Assembly: GCA_032191485.1 (NCBI GenBank)
Contig: JAVDOI010000205.1
Span: forward strand, 125,001 to 189,000
Length of the DNA: 64,000 nucleotides
DNA from: Leptoclinus maculatus
Lineage: Eukaryota > Chordata > Actinopteri > Perciformes > Stichaeidae
Direction of reading: 5' to 3'
In this document: positions 12,515 through 24,385 of the stretch, one piece after another
Position numbering within the stretch: position 1 is the stretch's first letter
Layout of the letters: every line of letters starts with the position of its first letter
The notes under the pieces: model-generated
Told to the model about the DNA's origin: nothing
What the model saw: only the letters and a program-made list of their open reading frames with translations
Database searches by the model: none
Program-made: the position numbers and the translations under genes

Positions 12515-13060
12515 TTCTTCTACCTGTTTACGGTCAGGTAAAACATTTCTTCTTCTTCTACCGGTTTACGTTCAGGTAAAACATTTCTTCTTCTACCGGT
12601 TTATGTTCAGGTAAAACATTTCTTCTTCTTCTACCGGTTTACGTTCAGGTAAAACATTTCTTCTTCTTCTACCGGTTTACGTTCAGGTAAAACATTTCTT
12701 CTTCTTCTACCGGTTTACGTTCAGGTAAAACATTTCTTCTTCTTCTACCTGTTTATGTTCAGGTAAAACATTTCTTCTTCTACCTGTTTACGTTCAGGTA
12801 AAACATTTCTTCTTCTTCTACCGGTTTACGTTCAGGTAAAACATTTCTTCTTCTTCTACCGGTTTACGTTCAGGTAAAACATTTCTTCTTCTTCTACCGG
12901 TTTACGTTCAGGTAAAACATTTCTTCTTCTACCGGTTTACGTTCAGGTAAAACATTTCTTCTTCTTCTACCGGTTTACGTTCAGGTAAAACATTTCTTCT
13001 TCTACCGGTTTACGTTCAGGTGAAGCAGCTTCTTCTTCTTCTACCTGTTTACAGGTGAAG
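12515..13060. repeat. 38-bp minisatellite (about 35-38 bp, roughly 15 copies)
   Basis: Tandem units built on TTTACGTTCAGGTAAAACAT followed by a TTC run. Length varies by loss or gain of one TTC triplet. Every unit contains CAGGTAAAA, a donor-like word. Non-coding, upstream of pthlh. Confidence 0.9.
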
Positions 13061-13939
13061 CAGCTTCACATGAGACCTTGTTTCCGGTGTTTCCACAGGT
13101 AGCCCGTCCTCCTTTTGTTCGTTTATTAGGAACTCTGCTGGATTTTGTGTTCCTGAATCGACTCCAACCAGAGGAGCTCATAAACTGGAAGGAACTCGAC
13201 TAATTTGCAGACAAACTTTGGGGGAAAGTTCTCCATCAAACTGTTTTATACACTGAGCGGTGACTTGGAAAGCAACAATGGGTTCTGTTGCATCACCAGC
13301 TCGTGTTGGCAGCCGGCAGGTTTAACAAATAAAGCGTTCATTGTGCTGCTGCTTGTGACCTTTAGAGAGGAGGAGAGAAATCAAGGACCACAGTCGCTGA
13401 ATGTCTGAGATAATTGAGTAGATTGGAAACACAGTGTGACTGGACTGAGCTTAGACTTCGTGTTGAATCAGAGTCCTGATAAATATCTGTATCCGCACTC
13501 TACGGATCGGGTTTCCTCACTGCTGCCCGTCACAAACCCCCCGAGGCCACCGTAACATTAGCTAAACATCTAGGAGGTGCACGGTGGGCCTTTCATGCTG
13601 ATGGAGGGGGTGGGGGGCGTCCCAACACTAACATGACCCGACCCTCCCGAGGTGTTGAGCCTCTTAAGGACAGAAGCAGGACTTTAAACTCTGTTCATTT
13701 CAGTGGATTTAAACACTATTAAAGCAGCTATAATCAATATTAATGTAAATATATAATCAATATTAATATCAATACATAATACCATTGGATCAAATGACTG
13801 TGATGTGAAAGGGTTCACCAGACACCAGAGAATTCAGGTCTTTTGTTACTACATTAAAAACAAAAGGTGTCGGTGTGATCAAACCACAGACTGTATTTAA
13901 GAAGTGGACGTTATCATGTTGACGTCTCTCGTTTGTTTG
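13061..13939. other. Intergenic DNA without recognisable gene
   Basis: Short open frames only, with no family signature. I see no repeat longer than simple AT tracts. Confidence 0.5.
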
Positions 13940-14340
13940 GGGATGTTTTGAAGCCTCGAGTTTGGCGATGTCACCGTCGCCATCAGTGAACACTGTGTAG
14001 CCCCGCCCCTAAAGCATACCCTGCTTTACGGTCTGTTAGAGACCTGTCAATCACCGTGTAGCCCCGCCCTAAAGCATCCCCTGCTTTATGGTCTGTTTGA
14101 CTCTAAATGGACCATAATGTACTAAATGAACATCATGCTGTATTGAAGAAGACTTGAAACTAGAGATTGAGACCATAAACTCATGTTTACAATGTTTACT
14201 GAGGTAATAAATCAAGAGAGAAGTAGAGTCATTTTCTCATAGACTTCTATAGAACCAGAGGAGTCGCCCCCTGGTGGACACTAGAGAGAATGCAGCTTCA
14301 ACACATGAAGCTTTGACTTCACTTTAAAGAACCGGAGGAT
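13940..14340 (-). repeat. Dispersed element with CTCF-like core (copy E)
   Basis: Long reverse-orientation copy. It reads from the ACGTCTC/CACTGTGTAGCCCCGCCC block through the duplicated CCCTGCTTTA(C/T)GGTCTGTT segment to the CTCF-type core at 14,265-14,277 and the GAATGCAGCTT end. Flanking sequence near 14,385-14,440 (GGGCGGGGCTTG, AACATGGCGGCCGGG) may be a further part of the same family. Confidence 0.75.
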
Positions 14341-16319
14341 GACGACTGGATGAAACCCAAAACAGTCCAGTTTGCTCTGGCCGGTGGGCGGGGCTTGTTT
14401 TTTGGCTCGACTGATTTAAACATGGCGGCCGGGTCACAAACTAAAATAGAAAACATTTGTGACAGCGCTGCCTAGTTTATTGAAATGAATGTGATCCGTC
14501 AGATGTTGGTATGTGTTAAAGGCTGTTTGATTTACATGACGGTAGAACCGTAACTCTCAACTGGTACAAACCGGTTCCCCTTTAACAAGACTAAAACTGA
14601 TTAGATCAATCAGCTATTGTTTAACTCGCTCAAACTCCAAGAGAGAAATAAAAAAGCTGTCTTTGTGTGAAGTCTACTGGCTCAAATGTAAGTAACATTA
14701 ATCATGTTTCTAAACAGTGTTCACATGATACTGGGATGTATAAAGAAAAACTCTTCAATTACACATAAATCTCCCAACATGTGAGATGCTTGAGTCAACA
14801 TTTGTCCCACAAATGATTTCCATACAGAAACGTTGAGGGTCTGAGAGATAAGACCCTCTGAGAGAGTCTGCTGGTTTTCTGGTTTTCAGGGATCTGGTTT
14901 TGGTTGTCAGAGGCGACAGCTGGAACACATTTCATGATATTTCAACACGTGTCAGTCAGAACCCGGCGCTGCTGCCGCAGTGTTTGTCTGACTGACTGTT
15001 GTTTGCGCCCACGTGTGGAGTTTAACTCAGGAAACTCTACTTGAAACCATCATTTCATATTTCATTGAATAGTTCAAGTGTTTCAGCTCCTTCGTCTTCA
15101 TGTTGAGTACTTCTAACCGTGTGCGTCGTTGTGTGTTCGTGTCTTTTCTGTTTCTACCAGTAGAGGTCACCAAAGTCACACTTTATTATATCTTAACACA
15201 ACTTAACACTTTGTTTCAGCTTGAACTCGTCCACTGTTTGCATTCAAAACCATGTAAACAAAATGTATAAATTACATCTCCAAATGAAAGTCACGGGTGT
15301 AACTACGGTTATATGAATTTCAGATGACCAGATGGATTTCTAGGCTTTATGAAAGGAGTTTTAACCAGTAAGCTTAATTACAAACAGCATCTTACAAGTG
15401 GAATGTCTGGCCGGATGGCAACACCAAGGAAGAGATCCCCAAATTAAAGGGGTTCATCCTCTGGGGTCTATGAACATCAACAGAAGATTTAACCAGGAGG
15501 TGTTTGGATATTTGATCTGGACTCTGATTCAGCCTCGTCATACTACAAACGTCCTGGATGTTTATCTACCAAATATTCTACCGAACGGTCACGAACAACC
15601 TCACAAATCCAACAGTTGTCCAAACCTGAGTGTCAACCAAGCTGATTGGGTGATACGAGGAGAGGTTTAAAAAGCCTCACTGAAGCCTCTGAATGAACCC
15701 ACGGAGTTCAAGCCTTCAACCGATGGAGTGCTGCTCAGTGCTGCGTCTGGTGGCCACAAAATGCCAATTCTTTCGGTAGCATTTCTGTAATTTTACTATT
15801 TTCATGAGGTGCTAAGTGACTAAAATGACCGAGTTCTGCGAGAAGAAGTGATCCATGTCGTGGTCTTTGATCTGGAACAGATTGCTGAAAATCTCAGCTT
15901 TCTATTTAAGGTTAATTAAAACGTTTTGATGGCATGAGGCTATTAAAGCAGCACAGAATGGGATGTTACATAAGAGCAGTGACAGTGTTGATCCTCACTA
16001 AACATGATCAGATTACAATCCACCGTAATGATCTGTGTGGAGATATGAAGTGAAAGGTCAGAACAGTTCACTACAGTTAGAGGAAGCTGCATCATGAACG
16101 CTTCATCTGATGTGCACATGGAAGAAATGTAATCGTGCTAATTAGAAATAATCCATTCTGTATGTCTGAGGTCACACAATCAGCTGATCGTAGTTAAGAT
16201 TGTAGTTCTATTCGAAGAAACCAGGAAATATAATTTATTCATCTATTTGGTTGCTATTTGCAGAGAGAATGAGAGCAGTAAATATCAGATCATTGGTTCT
16301 GTTATCTCATGGATCTCAA
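14341..16319. other. Intergenic DNA, possible old repeat near 15,290-15,670
   Basis: No host exon recognised. The stretch around 15,290-15,350 (GGGTGTAACTACGGTTATAT) has the look of a dispersed fish repeat, but only one copy is present here. The 90-residue open frame at 15,398-15,670 matches no family I know. Confidence 0.4.
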
Positions 16320-16329
16320 CATAACTACG

Positions 16330-16900
16330 TCTTGCAGACGAGCTGCAGCTCGTCTTGTGTTCAATAGCACAACTTCCCTTCTCCGTTCTCTACACTGGCT
16401 CCCAGTAAGAGCTCATCCAGTCTAAGACTCTGGTGCCTACAGGGCAGTGAAAGGAACAGCTCCTTCCTATCTCCAGGCCCTGGTCGAGCCCTACACCCCC
16501 GCCCGACCACTTCTCTCTGCTGCCTCGGGGCGATCGGTCGCCCCGTCCCTCAGAGGTCCCTGTGGCCGATCGACCCGGTCACGTCTGTTCTCTGTCCTGG
16601 CCCCACAGTGGTGGAATGAACTCCCCACTGACGTCAGGACATCTTTCATCAGGCTGAAGACTCACCTCTTCAAGAAGAACTACCCTGAGACTTCCACTCA
16701 GCACTTATTGTATTCATACTAGTTTGTTTCACTTACTGGATTAGTATTAGTTTGTTTCTGTACTGTACCTCTGCTCTGGTTTATGCTCTTAGATGCTTGT
16801 TTTAAAAAAAAGGAGATGCACTTATGACTTCTGGTGGCTAGTAGTTCTCTTGAATACCGATGTTAAATACACTTACTGTAAGTCGCTTTGGCGTCTTGAC
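16330..16900 (+). mobile_element. LINE 3' end fragment (L2-like), reverse transcriptase ORF C-terminus
   Basis: The translation runs through a SLLRSLHWLPV motif upstream (around 16,378-16,410, with a stop and frame break), then GTAPSYLQALVEPYTPARPL. It ends with SVLAPQWWNELPTDVRTSF and LKTHLFK before the stop at 16,720-16,722. This order of motifs is characteristic of the C-terminal end of reverse transcriptase ORFs in fish L2/CR1-group non-LTR retrotransposons. The tail near 16,876-16,895 (CTGTAAGTCGCTTTGGCGTC) matches the usual 3' tail of such elements. The copy is 5'-truncated, as expected from incomplete reverse transcription, and non-functional. Confidence 0.8.
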
Positions 16901-17765
16901 TGTAATGTAATGTCTTGTTTGTCTTCTGGAATACCTTCATGTTTTTGGTTCACATGAAAAGTGTCAGAGAGATCTTTAAACCTGTCTTTTTTAAACTTAG
17001 ACCAGTTAAATTCACAAGGTCACAAAGTTGAAGGATTTATAAACTCTTCACATGACAGATACTGAGAGTCCTTTCACGCCTCGTGTGGTTCAGACTTTCT
17101 GCAGAACTCTGGTCTGATGAAAAGACCAAACACAGGAAGTTCTGGCCAGCTGTTGTCAGACCAGGAAATAGGAAGAACAACAAAACAAAATGAGGAGACG
17201 TTGGTGACAACAAGACCTAGGTGATGACGACAGGATGTAGGTGAAGCCAACGTGTCATAGGGACGTAAATGATGGGATGTAGGCGAGGATGAGGGACGTA
17301 GGGGACGAAGAGGAGACATATGTGTCAAAGATAATTAAACTGAATTTGTTTTTATTAAAGTAGATTATAGTAAAACGTTTTCTTCATCTTCTGTAATTGT
17401 CATTTTCTTTGTTGTTGTCGTCTCACCTTCCAAACATGATTTCATATTCCTGGCACTATAATATAAACAGTGAACGTACAGTAGTTGTGGCACTAATGAA
17501 CCCTCGTACATCTTCCAGTTGTGATCTCATAAGAATGAGTCACAGAGTTTGTCATCTTTGGGTTTCTTTACATTTTAACTTGGTCGCCTTTGTTTCAGTT
17601 TTCTTTTATTCAGGTTTTTAGTTTTGCTTTTCGTCATCTTTTACTGTAGATGTGATTTTCTTTGATATCTTTGAAGCATGAATTGATACTTAACTATTAA
17701 ACCCTGGACTCCTCTAACAGACAGACACACAGTGTGTTTCTGGCACTAACTGACCTCCGTAGGTC
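16901..17765. other. Upstream flank of pthlh, no gene recognised
   Basis: Unique-looking sequence with short open frames. Direct repeats of an ACGTAGG/ATGTAGG type occur around 17,215-17,310. Distal regulatory DNA for pthlh could lie here, but no specific element can be named. Confidence 0.4.
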
Positions 17766-18211
17766 CAGCTGTGGTTTCAGCAGACTCCCTGTGTGCCGTT
17801 CGAGTGCCACCTTCCTGCCGTTTCTTCTTCTTCTTCTTCTTCTTCTCTCTGAGTGGGTGGGCAGACAGACGTGATGGAGGTTCCTCCTCCCTGTTAGTGA
17901 CTCCTCCCCTTCTCTCCTCCTCTCACCTCCTCAGGCAACGTGCAGCAAACGTTCTCATCAGAACGACCTGCAGCAGCAGAGCTGCCTCACCTTTAACCGG
18001 AGGACACCTGGAGGACGTCGTCTTCTTCTTCTTCTTCTGCTCACTCTGAGGAACATAAAGAAACTCCCGGAGCTGCTGGATGACTGTTTTTTAAATATTT
18101 TACCTGAGGTGGGATCACCTGGATTGTGTCTTTATTTGGGAAAGTTTGAGAAAAAAGGACAAAAGTGAATTATCTGTTTTTTCCGTGTGGGTGAGACGCT
18201 GCTGAGGGAAA
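17766..18211 (+). other. pthlh: Probable pthlh promoter and non-coding first exon
   Basis: GC- and CT-rich stretch with TTC runs (17,820-17,845 and 18,022-18,038). It ends at a good splice donor, GGAAA|GTAAGT, with the exon end at 18,211. The next acceptor, TGCAG at 18,381-18,385, opens the coding exon only four bases before the start codon. A 5'UTR exon upstream of the signal-peptide exon is normal for PTHLH genes. The transcription start was not located, so the left limit is approximate. Confidence 0.5.
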
Positions 18212-18389
18212 GTAAGTTCCCTGTTAACTCCTCTTCTTCTTCCTCTTCTTCCTCTTCTTCTTCTCCTCCCTTCAGCCTTATTCCAGCTCTGTTGTGGCTT
18301 CATGAGGACTCTGCTGTGGAACATGTTGGACTGGTTTGAATCACTTCAAACAGCCTGACGGTGTGTTTACTGTGTGTCTCTGCAGCACC

Positions 18390-18496
18390 ATGTTCTGCTC
18401 CAGGAGAACCCTCCAGCAGTGGTGCTTCGCCGTCTTCCTGCTCTGCTCTCCGGTTCCTCACTTCGGACGTCCCATCGACGCCCTGAGCAGCAGAAT
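18390..18496 (+). CDS. pthlh: pthlh coding exon 1 (signal peptide and propeptide)
   Basis: Encodes residues 1-35 plus two bases of codon 36. The donor AT|GTAAGC lies at 18,497. The acceptor TGCAG ends at 18,385, so four untranslated bases precede the ATG. Confidence 0.9.
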
Positions 18497-21400
18497 GTAA
18501 GCTTCACTCCGTCTGTGCTCCTCAATCTTGACAGACAGGAAGTGGAACAAACTCACAGATAATCTTTTTTCCCATATTTGCACTTTTCTTTTGCATGTTT
18601 TTCCACACACACTCACACACAGACACACACGCATACACACACACAAACACACACATACACACACACATATACTCACACACACACACACAGAGGCTGGAAA
18701 CTGTTGTGAAAGTGTTTGTTTAGCCGTCGCCCACCTGAGTGTGGACCTGAAGCAGGCTCATAGAACGTCTATCTGAGCGTCTAAACATGTGAGGACCTGA
18801 ACAGTTCTGGTTCTGGTCCTGGTGTCGGACTCAAACCTGCTGAGAGTGTTTGATGCCAAACAGAATAAATGTGGTGAAGTGAAGTAGGTTTAATAACTTT
18901 CTAAAAGGTTTTCTCTCTCTTGTGAAATGTGCTTTAGTGGCAGCCGTTCTAGTTGTGAGAGGGTTCTGGTGGACACTAAGGGTTCTGGTGGATGTTCAGG
19001 GTTCTGGTGGAGGCTGAGGATTCTGGTGGACGTCAAGGGTTCTGCTCGACATTGAGGGTTCTGGTAGACGTTGAGGGTTCGGATAGACGTTGAGGGTTCT
19101 GGTAGATGTTGAGGGTTCTGCTGGACGTTAAGGGTTCTGGTGGACGTTAAGGGTTCTCCTGGACATTGAGGGTTCTGGTAGACGTTGAGGGTTCTGGTAG
19201 ACGTTGAGGGTTCTGGTAGATGTTGAGGGTTCTGGTAGACGTTGAGGGTTCTGGTAGATGTTGAGGGTTCTGCTGGATGTTGAGGGTTCTGGTAGACGTT
19301 GAGGGTTCTGGTAGATGTTGAGGGTTCTGCTGGACGTTGAGGGTTTTTGCTGGATGTTGAGGGTTCTGCTGGACGTTGAGGGTTTTGCTGGATGTTGAGG
19401 GTTCTGCTGGACATTGAGGGTTCTGGTAGACGTTGAGGGTTTTTGCTGGATGTTGAGGGTTCTGCTGGACGTTGAGGGTTTTGCTGGATGTTGAGGGTTC
19501 TGCTGGACGTTGAGGGTTCTGCTAGACGTTGAGGGTTTTGCTGGATGTTGAGGGTTCTGCTGGACATTGAGGGTTCTGGTAGACGTTGAGGGTTTTTGCT
19601 GGATGTTGAGGGTTCTGCTGGACATTGAGAGTTCTGGTAGACGTTGAGGGTTCTGGGTGATGTTCAAGGTTCTGGATGGTGTTGAGTTTCTGCTTGACGT
19701 TGAGGTTCTGGTAGATGTTGAGGTTCTGGTAGACATTGAGGTTCTGGGTGGCTTCAGGGCTTGATGTAAAAACCCTGAGGTAGAACTCACACGGCGGAGG
19801 AGGCTGGTGACCTCTGACCTTCATCTGCTGTTTGGAGGCTTTCAGAGATTCTATTTAGATTTAATCACGTTTATAGTTTATAGTTTAAGTTTTTCACTTT
19901 CGTTTCTAATGTTAATTAATCTGCAGCCATCAGTTCATCTAAATAATGAATATTTACGGGATCATTTTCTGCTTCTCTTGGTCTCACTTCATTCTAAACT
20001 GAACATAATCTTAAATTATTGTTGTTGACGTGTGTCTGATGTTTTATTGATCGATTCATGAAGGAAAGAATTAGCAGATGAATCTGTAATGAGTCATAAA
20101 CACTTTTCTTCTGAAGCAGAAATAAAAAGTCAAACATTCAGATTCAAATCACTGATCACATTTCTCTAATAATTATTCTGAATGTGAAATAAAAACATTC
20201 CTGACGAGATGTTTGTGAGCTCCGACATTCATATTAACGCTGACATATCATATATATATATATAATCTGTGGACCCCACAGAGAGAAGCAATCAGCATCA
20301 GGATGTGTCAGGAAGCCTTTGAAGTCTGTATTAAAGGTAGAATGTGAACCAGATCGGCTTCAAAGACTCAGGAAACATCTGTATGCGTATAAACAAGAGC
20401 TGCTCTCTGATATTATGATAATCATGACTCAGCAGAAACACGTTCAGAAAGCGGTGACTCTGTTCTGTGGAGCCCTCCAGAGAGGAGAGGAGAAGCAGTG
20501 CATCATGGGAAACGCTGTGTTTGTGTGCTCGGACACCTGAAGTGTTTGTGCTCGCTGGTTCCCAGGGTTCTGGACCCGGGTCCTCTGGACCTCTGTTGTT
20601 CTAAGAGTTAAGACTCAGAGTAACGAGACACCGCGGCAAAGCAAAGACCTGATCCTTCAGCTGCTGGGACCAGGTCTGAAAGATAACAGGTCCTTCAGCT
20701 GCTGGGACCAGGTCTGTAAGATAACAGGTCCTTCAGCTTCTGGGACCAGATCTAAAAGATTAACAGGTCCTCCAGCTGCTGGGACCGGGTCTGTAAGATA
20801 ACAGGTCCTTCAGCTTCTGGGACCTGGTCTGTAAGATAACAGGTCCTTCAGCTTCTGGGACCGGGTCTGTAAGATAACAGGTCCTTCAGCTGCTGTGACC
20901 GGGTCTGTAAGATAACAGGTCCTTCAGCTTCTGGGACCGGGTCTGTAAGATAACAGGTCCTTCAGCTGCTGTGACCGGGTCTGTAAGATAACAGGTCCTT
21001 CAGCTTCTGGGACCGGGTCTGTAAGATAACAGGTCCTTCAGCTTCTGGGACCGGGTCTGTAAGATAACAGGTCCTTCAGCTGCTGTGACCGGGTCTGTAA
21101 GATAACAGGTCCTTCAGCTTCTGGGACCGGGTCTGTAAGATAACAGGTCCTTCAGCTGCTGTGACCGGGTCTGTAAGATAACAGGTCCTTCAGCTTCTGG
21201 GACCTGGTCTGTAAGATAACAGGTCCTTCAGCTGCTGTGACCGGGTCTGTAAGATAACAGGTCCTTCAGCTGCTGTGACCAGGTCTGTAAGATAACAGGT
21301 CCTTCAGCTTCTGGGACCAGGTCTGTAAGATAACAGGTCCTTCAGCTTCTGGGACTGGGTCTGTAAGATAACAAGTCCTTCAGCTTCTGGGACCTGGTCT

Positions 21401-24354
21401 GTAAGATAACAGGTCCTTCAGCTTCTGGGACCTGGTCTGTAAGATAACAGGTCCTTCAGCTTCTGGGACCTGGTCTGTAAGATAACAGGTCCTTCAGCTT
21501 CTGGGACCTGGTCTGTAAGATAACAGGTCCTTCAGGTTCTGGGACCTGGTCTGTAATATAACAGGTCCTTCAGCTTCTGGGACCGGGTCTGTAAGATAAC
21601 AGGTCCTTCAGCTTCTGGGACCGGGTCTGTAAGATAACAGGTCCTTCAGCTGCTGTGACCAGGTCTGTAAGATAACAGGTCCTTCAGGTTCTGGGACCGG
21701 GTCTGTAAGATAACAGGTCCTTCAGCTGCTGTGACCAGGTCTGTAAGATAACAGGTCCTTCAGCTTCTGGGACCTGGTCTGTAAGATAACAGGTCCTTCA
21801 GCTTCTGGGACCTGGTCTGTAAGATAACAGGTCCTTCAGCTTCTGGGACCAGGTCTGTAAGATAACAAGTCCTTCAGCTTCTGGGACCTGGTCTGTAAGA
21901 TAACAGGTCCTTCAGGTTCTGGGACCGGGTCTGTAAGATAACAGGTCCTTCAGCTTCTGGGACCGGGTCTGTAAGATAACAGGTCCTTCAGGTTCTGGGA
22001 CCTGGTCTGTAAGATAACAGGTCCTTCAGCTTCTGGGACCGGGTCTGTAAGATAACAGGTCCTTCAGCTTCTGGGACCGGGTCTGTAAGATAACAGGTCC
22101 TTCAGGTTCTGGGACCTGGTCTGTAAGATAACAGGTCCTTCAGCTTCTGGGACCTGGTCTGTAAGATAACAGGTCCTTCAGCTGCTGTGACCAGGTCTGT
22201 AAGATAACAGGTCCTTCAGCTTCTGGGACCAGGTCTGTAAGATAACAGGTCCTTCCGCTGCTGTGACCAGGTCTGTAAGATAACAGGTCCTTCAGCTTCT
22301 GGGACTGGGTCTGTAATATAACAGGTCCTTCAGCTTCTGGGACCTGGTCTGTAAGATAACAGGTCCTTCAGCTTCTGGGACCTGGTCTGTAAGATAACAG
22401 GTCCTTCAGCTTCTGGGACCGGGTCTGTAAGATAACAGGTCCTTCAGCTGCTGTGACCTGGTCTGTAAGATAACAGGTCCTTCAGCTTCTGGGACCAGGT
22501 CTGTAAGATAACAGGTCCTTCAGCTGCTGTGACCAGGTCTGTAAGATAACAGGTCCTTCAGCTGCTGTGACCAGGTCTGTAAGATAACAGGTCCTTCAGC
22601 TGCTCTTCTTCTTCTTCTTCTTCTCCTCTTGTTATTACATCTACCAACAAGCAGGTCGATGCACGTTTTCTGTCTCGTTTCATTTCATCTTGTAACTAAA
22701 CCGACTCAATAAAAAGTAAAATGTTTCGATTTAAATCAGGAGTAAAACCGATTTGTCTAATAATTATTTTGAATATTTCTAGAAGCCTAAATATTTCAAT
22801 ACAAAAATATAATTTGGCATTCGTGACTTGTGAAAAACTCAACAAATGTCAGTGAGGTTTGGTGTGAAGTTCATGCAGCGGGCTGAATGAAGTCTTCAGC
22901 TTTCTGAGCAGACAGCTCCACCATGTGGTCTTAGTTAGTCCGGAGTTAGTCTCAGAGCTCTGATCCTGTAAACCAGAGGACGGCTCAGAATACATATTCC
23001 ATTAAACAGGTTATGATGATGATGATGATGATGAGGCACAATGTTTGTGAAGATAAAGGATAAAAAAGGTAGGAAACGTCAGTGAGGTTTGGTGAAGTGA
23101 GTGTTCTTTAGTCGTTCAGCAGACAGCTCCACCATGAGGATACTTCTTTTATCTAACGAACCTGAACTGGTTTAGTAAACCACAAGTTCAAATCCCACTG
23201 TGGCCTCACTACATTTAAAATATCAATAATACATCAGCAAATACTTTGTAAAACATATTAATGATATGATATAAATAATATAAAGCTGTTGGTACAAGAA
23301 CATGATGAAGAAGAACTGGTTGGTTTTAGGTGCAGATAGCTCAACCTTTGACCTTTATACGAGCTGATTACAGGACTCAGTAAAGATCTTTTATGTATTT
23401 ATTATTATTAAGATTTGTTTGTTTAAAATCTCTTCAGTGTTTTCTTTGATGACATAAATCTTTATTTAAAATGAGGCAGAATTCATTCGTCTGTTGTGAG
23501 TCTCTGCTTCTTATTTTCTGACTTTTAATGAACAATGAAAAGGAAAACTGTCTTTGCATCAGTTTTAAAACAAACTCATTCCCAGTTTGGATGGATTATT
23601 ATTGGAGAACTCTCAGCTGATGAACCTTCTGTATGAACGTTAATAAAGAGTCACATCTTAAAGTCATCAAACATTTCACTGAAGTTTGGTTCAAGGGAAC
23701 AAGTTTGTCTTTTATTTCATCTAAAATGATCTTAATTCCTCCTCTCAGTATTATCTTATCGTGCTACATTTAAATATATATTATAGAGAAAAGACTAATT
23801 CAAACCAACATTATGTGACTCTTTGCAGAAGGCGCTCAGTGACTCACGCTCAGCTGATGCACGACAAAGGCCGGACGCTGCAGGACTTTAAGCGTCGCAT
23901 GTGGCTGCAGGAGCTTTTGGACGAAGTCCACACGGCCGAGATCCGAGACCTCCCGGTCCGGACCGCCGGAGGAGGAGGAGGAGGGAGCAGCAGCGGCGGC
24001 GTCGGTCTGCCGGGGGTCGGTCTGGGGGTCAACCCGAGCACCACCGGAACCACCAGCAGCACCCTGCACTCCAAACCACCCGGAGGAACCAAGAACCTGC
24101 CCCTCAGCTTCAGGCTGGAGGAGGAGGAGGGAACCAACCTGCCGCAGGAGACCAACAAGTCTCAGACCTACAAGGACGGCACGCTGAAAGCTCCCGGCAA
24201 GAAGAAGAAGAAAGGGAGGTCTGGGAAGAGGAGGGAGGGAGACAAGAGGAAGAGGAGGGCCCGGTCGCTGGGCTGGAGGCTGGAGGAGGAAACAGGAAGT
24301 GGACTCCTCCTGGAGTGGAGGTCTCTGCTAGGCCTGCAGAGGGCGCTGCTTTAA
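18390..24354 (+). CDS. pthlh: Parathyroid hormone-like hormone precursor (PTHrP)
   Basis: Secreted hormone precursor acting through the PTH1R-type G-protein-coupled receptor in cartilage, bone and calcium physiology (family knowledge). The spliced CDS is 18,390-18,496 plus 23,829-24,354, 210 residues. Residues 1-26 form a signal peptide with hydrophobic core FAVFLLCSPVP. A short propeptide ends in the dibasic site Arg37-Arg38. The mature hormone begins SVTHAQLMHDKGRTLQDF, followed by RRMWLQELLDEVHTAEI, the PTH/PTHrP 1-34 receptor-binding region. A Gly/Ser/Thr-rich linker follows. Then come the conserved QETNKSQTYKDGTLKAPGKK segment and a highly basic KKKKKGRSGKRRE...KRKRRARS tract, the family nuclear-localisation region. 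The start codon has a CACCATG context. The single coding intron falls just before the dibasic site, as in other PTH-family genes. I cannot say whether this is teleost paralogue a or b. Confidence 0.93.
18600..18692. repeat. CA microsatellite in pthlh intron
   Basis: CACACA-rich run with interspersed CT and CG units, about 100 bases downstream of the first coding exon. Open frames on both strands here are low-complexity translations. Confidence 0.85.
18945..19760. repeat. 19-bp minisatellite in pthlh intron, about 40 copies
   Basis: Units of the form GTTGAGGGTTCTGGTAGAC with GCTGG/GGTAG and GTT/ATT variants. Because 19 is not a multiple of 3, each minus-strand frame reads a 19-residue period (rich in Arg-Thr-Leu-Asn and Gln-Asn-Pro) without stops. 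This explains three overlapping long open frames that are not genes. Confidence 0.92.
19770..20635. other. pthlh intron, unique sequence
   Basis: AT-rich intronic DNA between two arrays, with a short TATATA run near 20,250-20,263. The 73-residue open frame at 20,319-20,540 has no family signature. Confidence 0.5.
20640..22605. repeat. 38-bp minisatellite in pthlh intron, about 50 copies
   Basis: Units run AGGTCCTTCAGCTTCTGGGA then CC(G/T/A)GGTCTGTAAGATAAC. Two main variants alternate irregularly: GCTTCTGGGACC and GCTGCTGTGACC. It ends in a TTC microsatellite at 22,603-22,628. Non-coding. Confidence 0.93.
22630..23828. other. pthlh intron 3' part
   Basis: Unique AT-rich sequence. A partly repeated motif, GTCAGTGAGGTTTGGTG plus GCAGACAGCTCCACCATG, occurs at about 22,850-22,925 and again at 23,078-23,136, suggesting an old local duplication. 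A GATGAT microsatellite lies near 23,015-23,033. It ends at the acceptor of the hormone exon. Confidence 0.5.
23829..24354 (+). CDS. pthlh: pthlh coding exon 2 (mature hormone to stop)
   Basis: The acceptor CTTTGCAG ends at 23,828. The exon completes codon 36, then encodes Arg37-Arg38 and the whole mature peptide. The stop is TAA at 24,352-24,354. A donor-like GACAAAG|GTGAGT lies 22 bases after the stop (donor at 24,377), close enough to the stop that a 3'UTR intron would not be expected to trigger nonsense-mediated decay. Confidence 0.92.
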
Positions 24355-24385
24355 GACGCTGTCAGTCTCTGACAAAGGTGAGTTC

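Noticed and set aside
18890..19824. Three overlapping minus-strand open frames rich in Pro/Ser/Thr/Asn
   Set aside because: They are period-19 translations of the 19-bp array in all three frames.
20640..22605. Regular 38-bp spacing that could suggest a CRISPR array (also at 50,800-52,530)
   Set aside because: Units are contiguous with no unique spacers, there are no cas genes, and the DNA is vertebrate.
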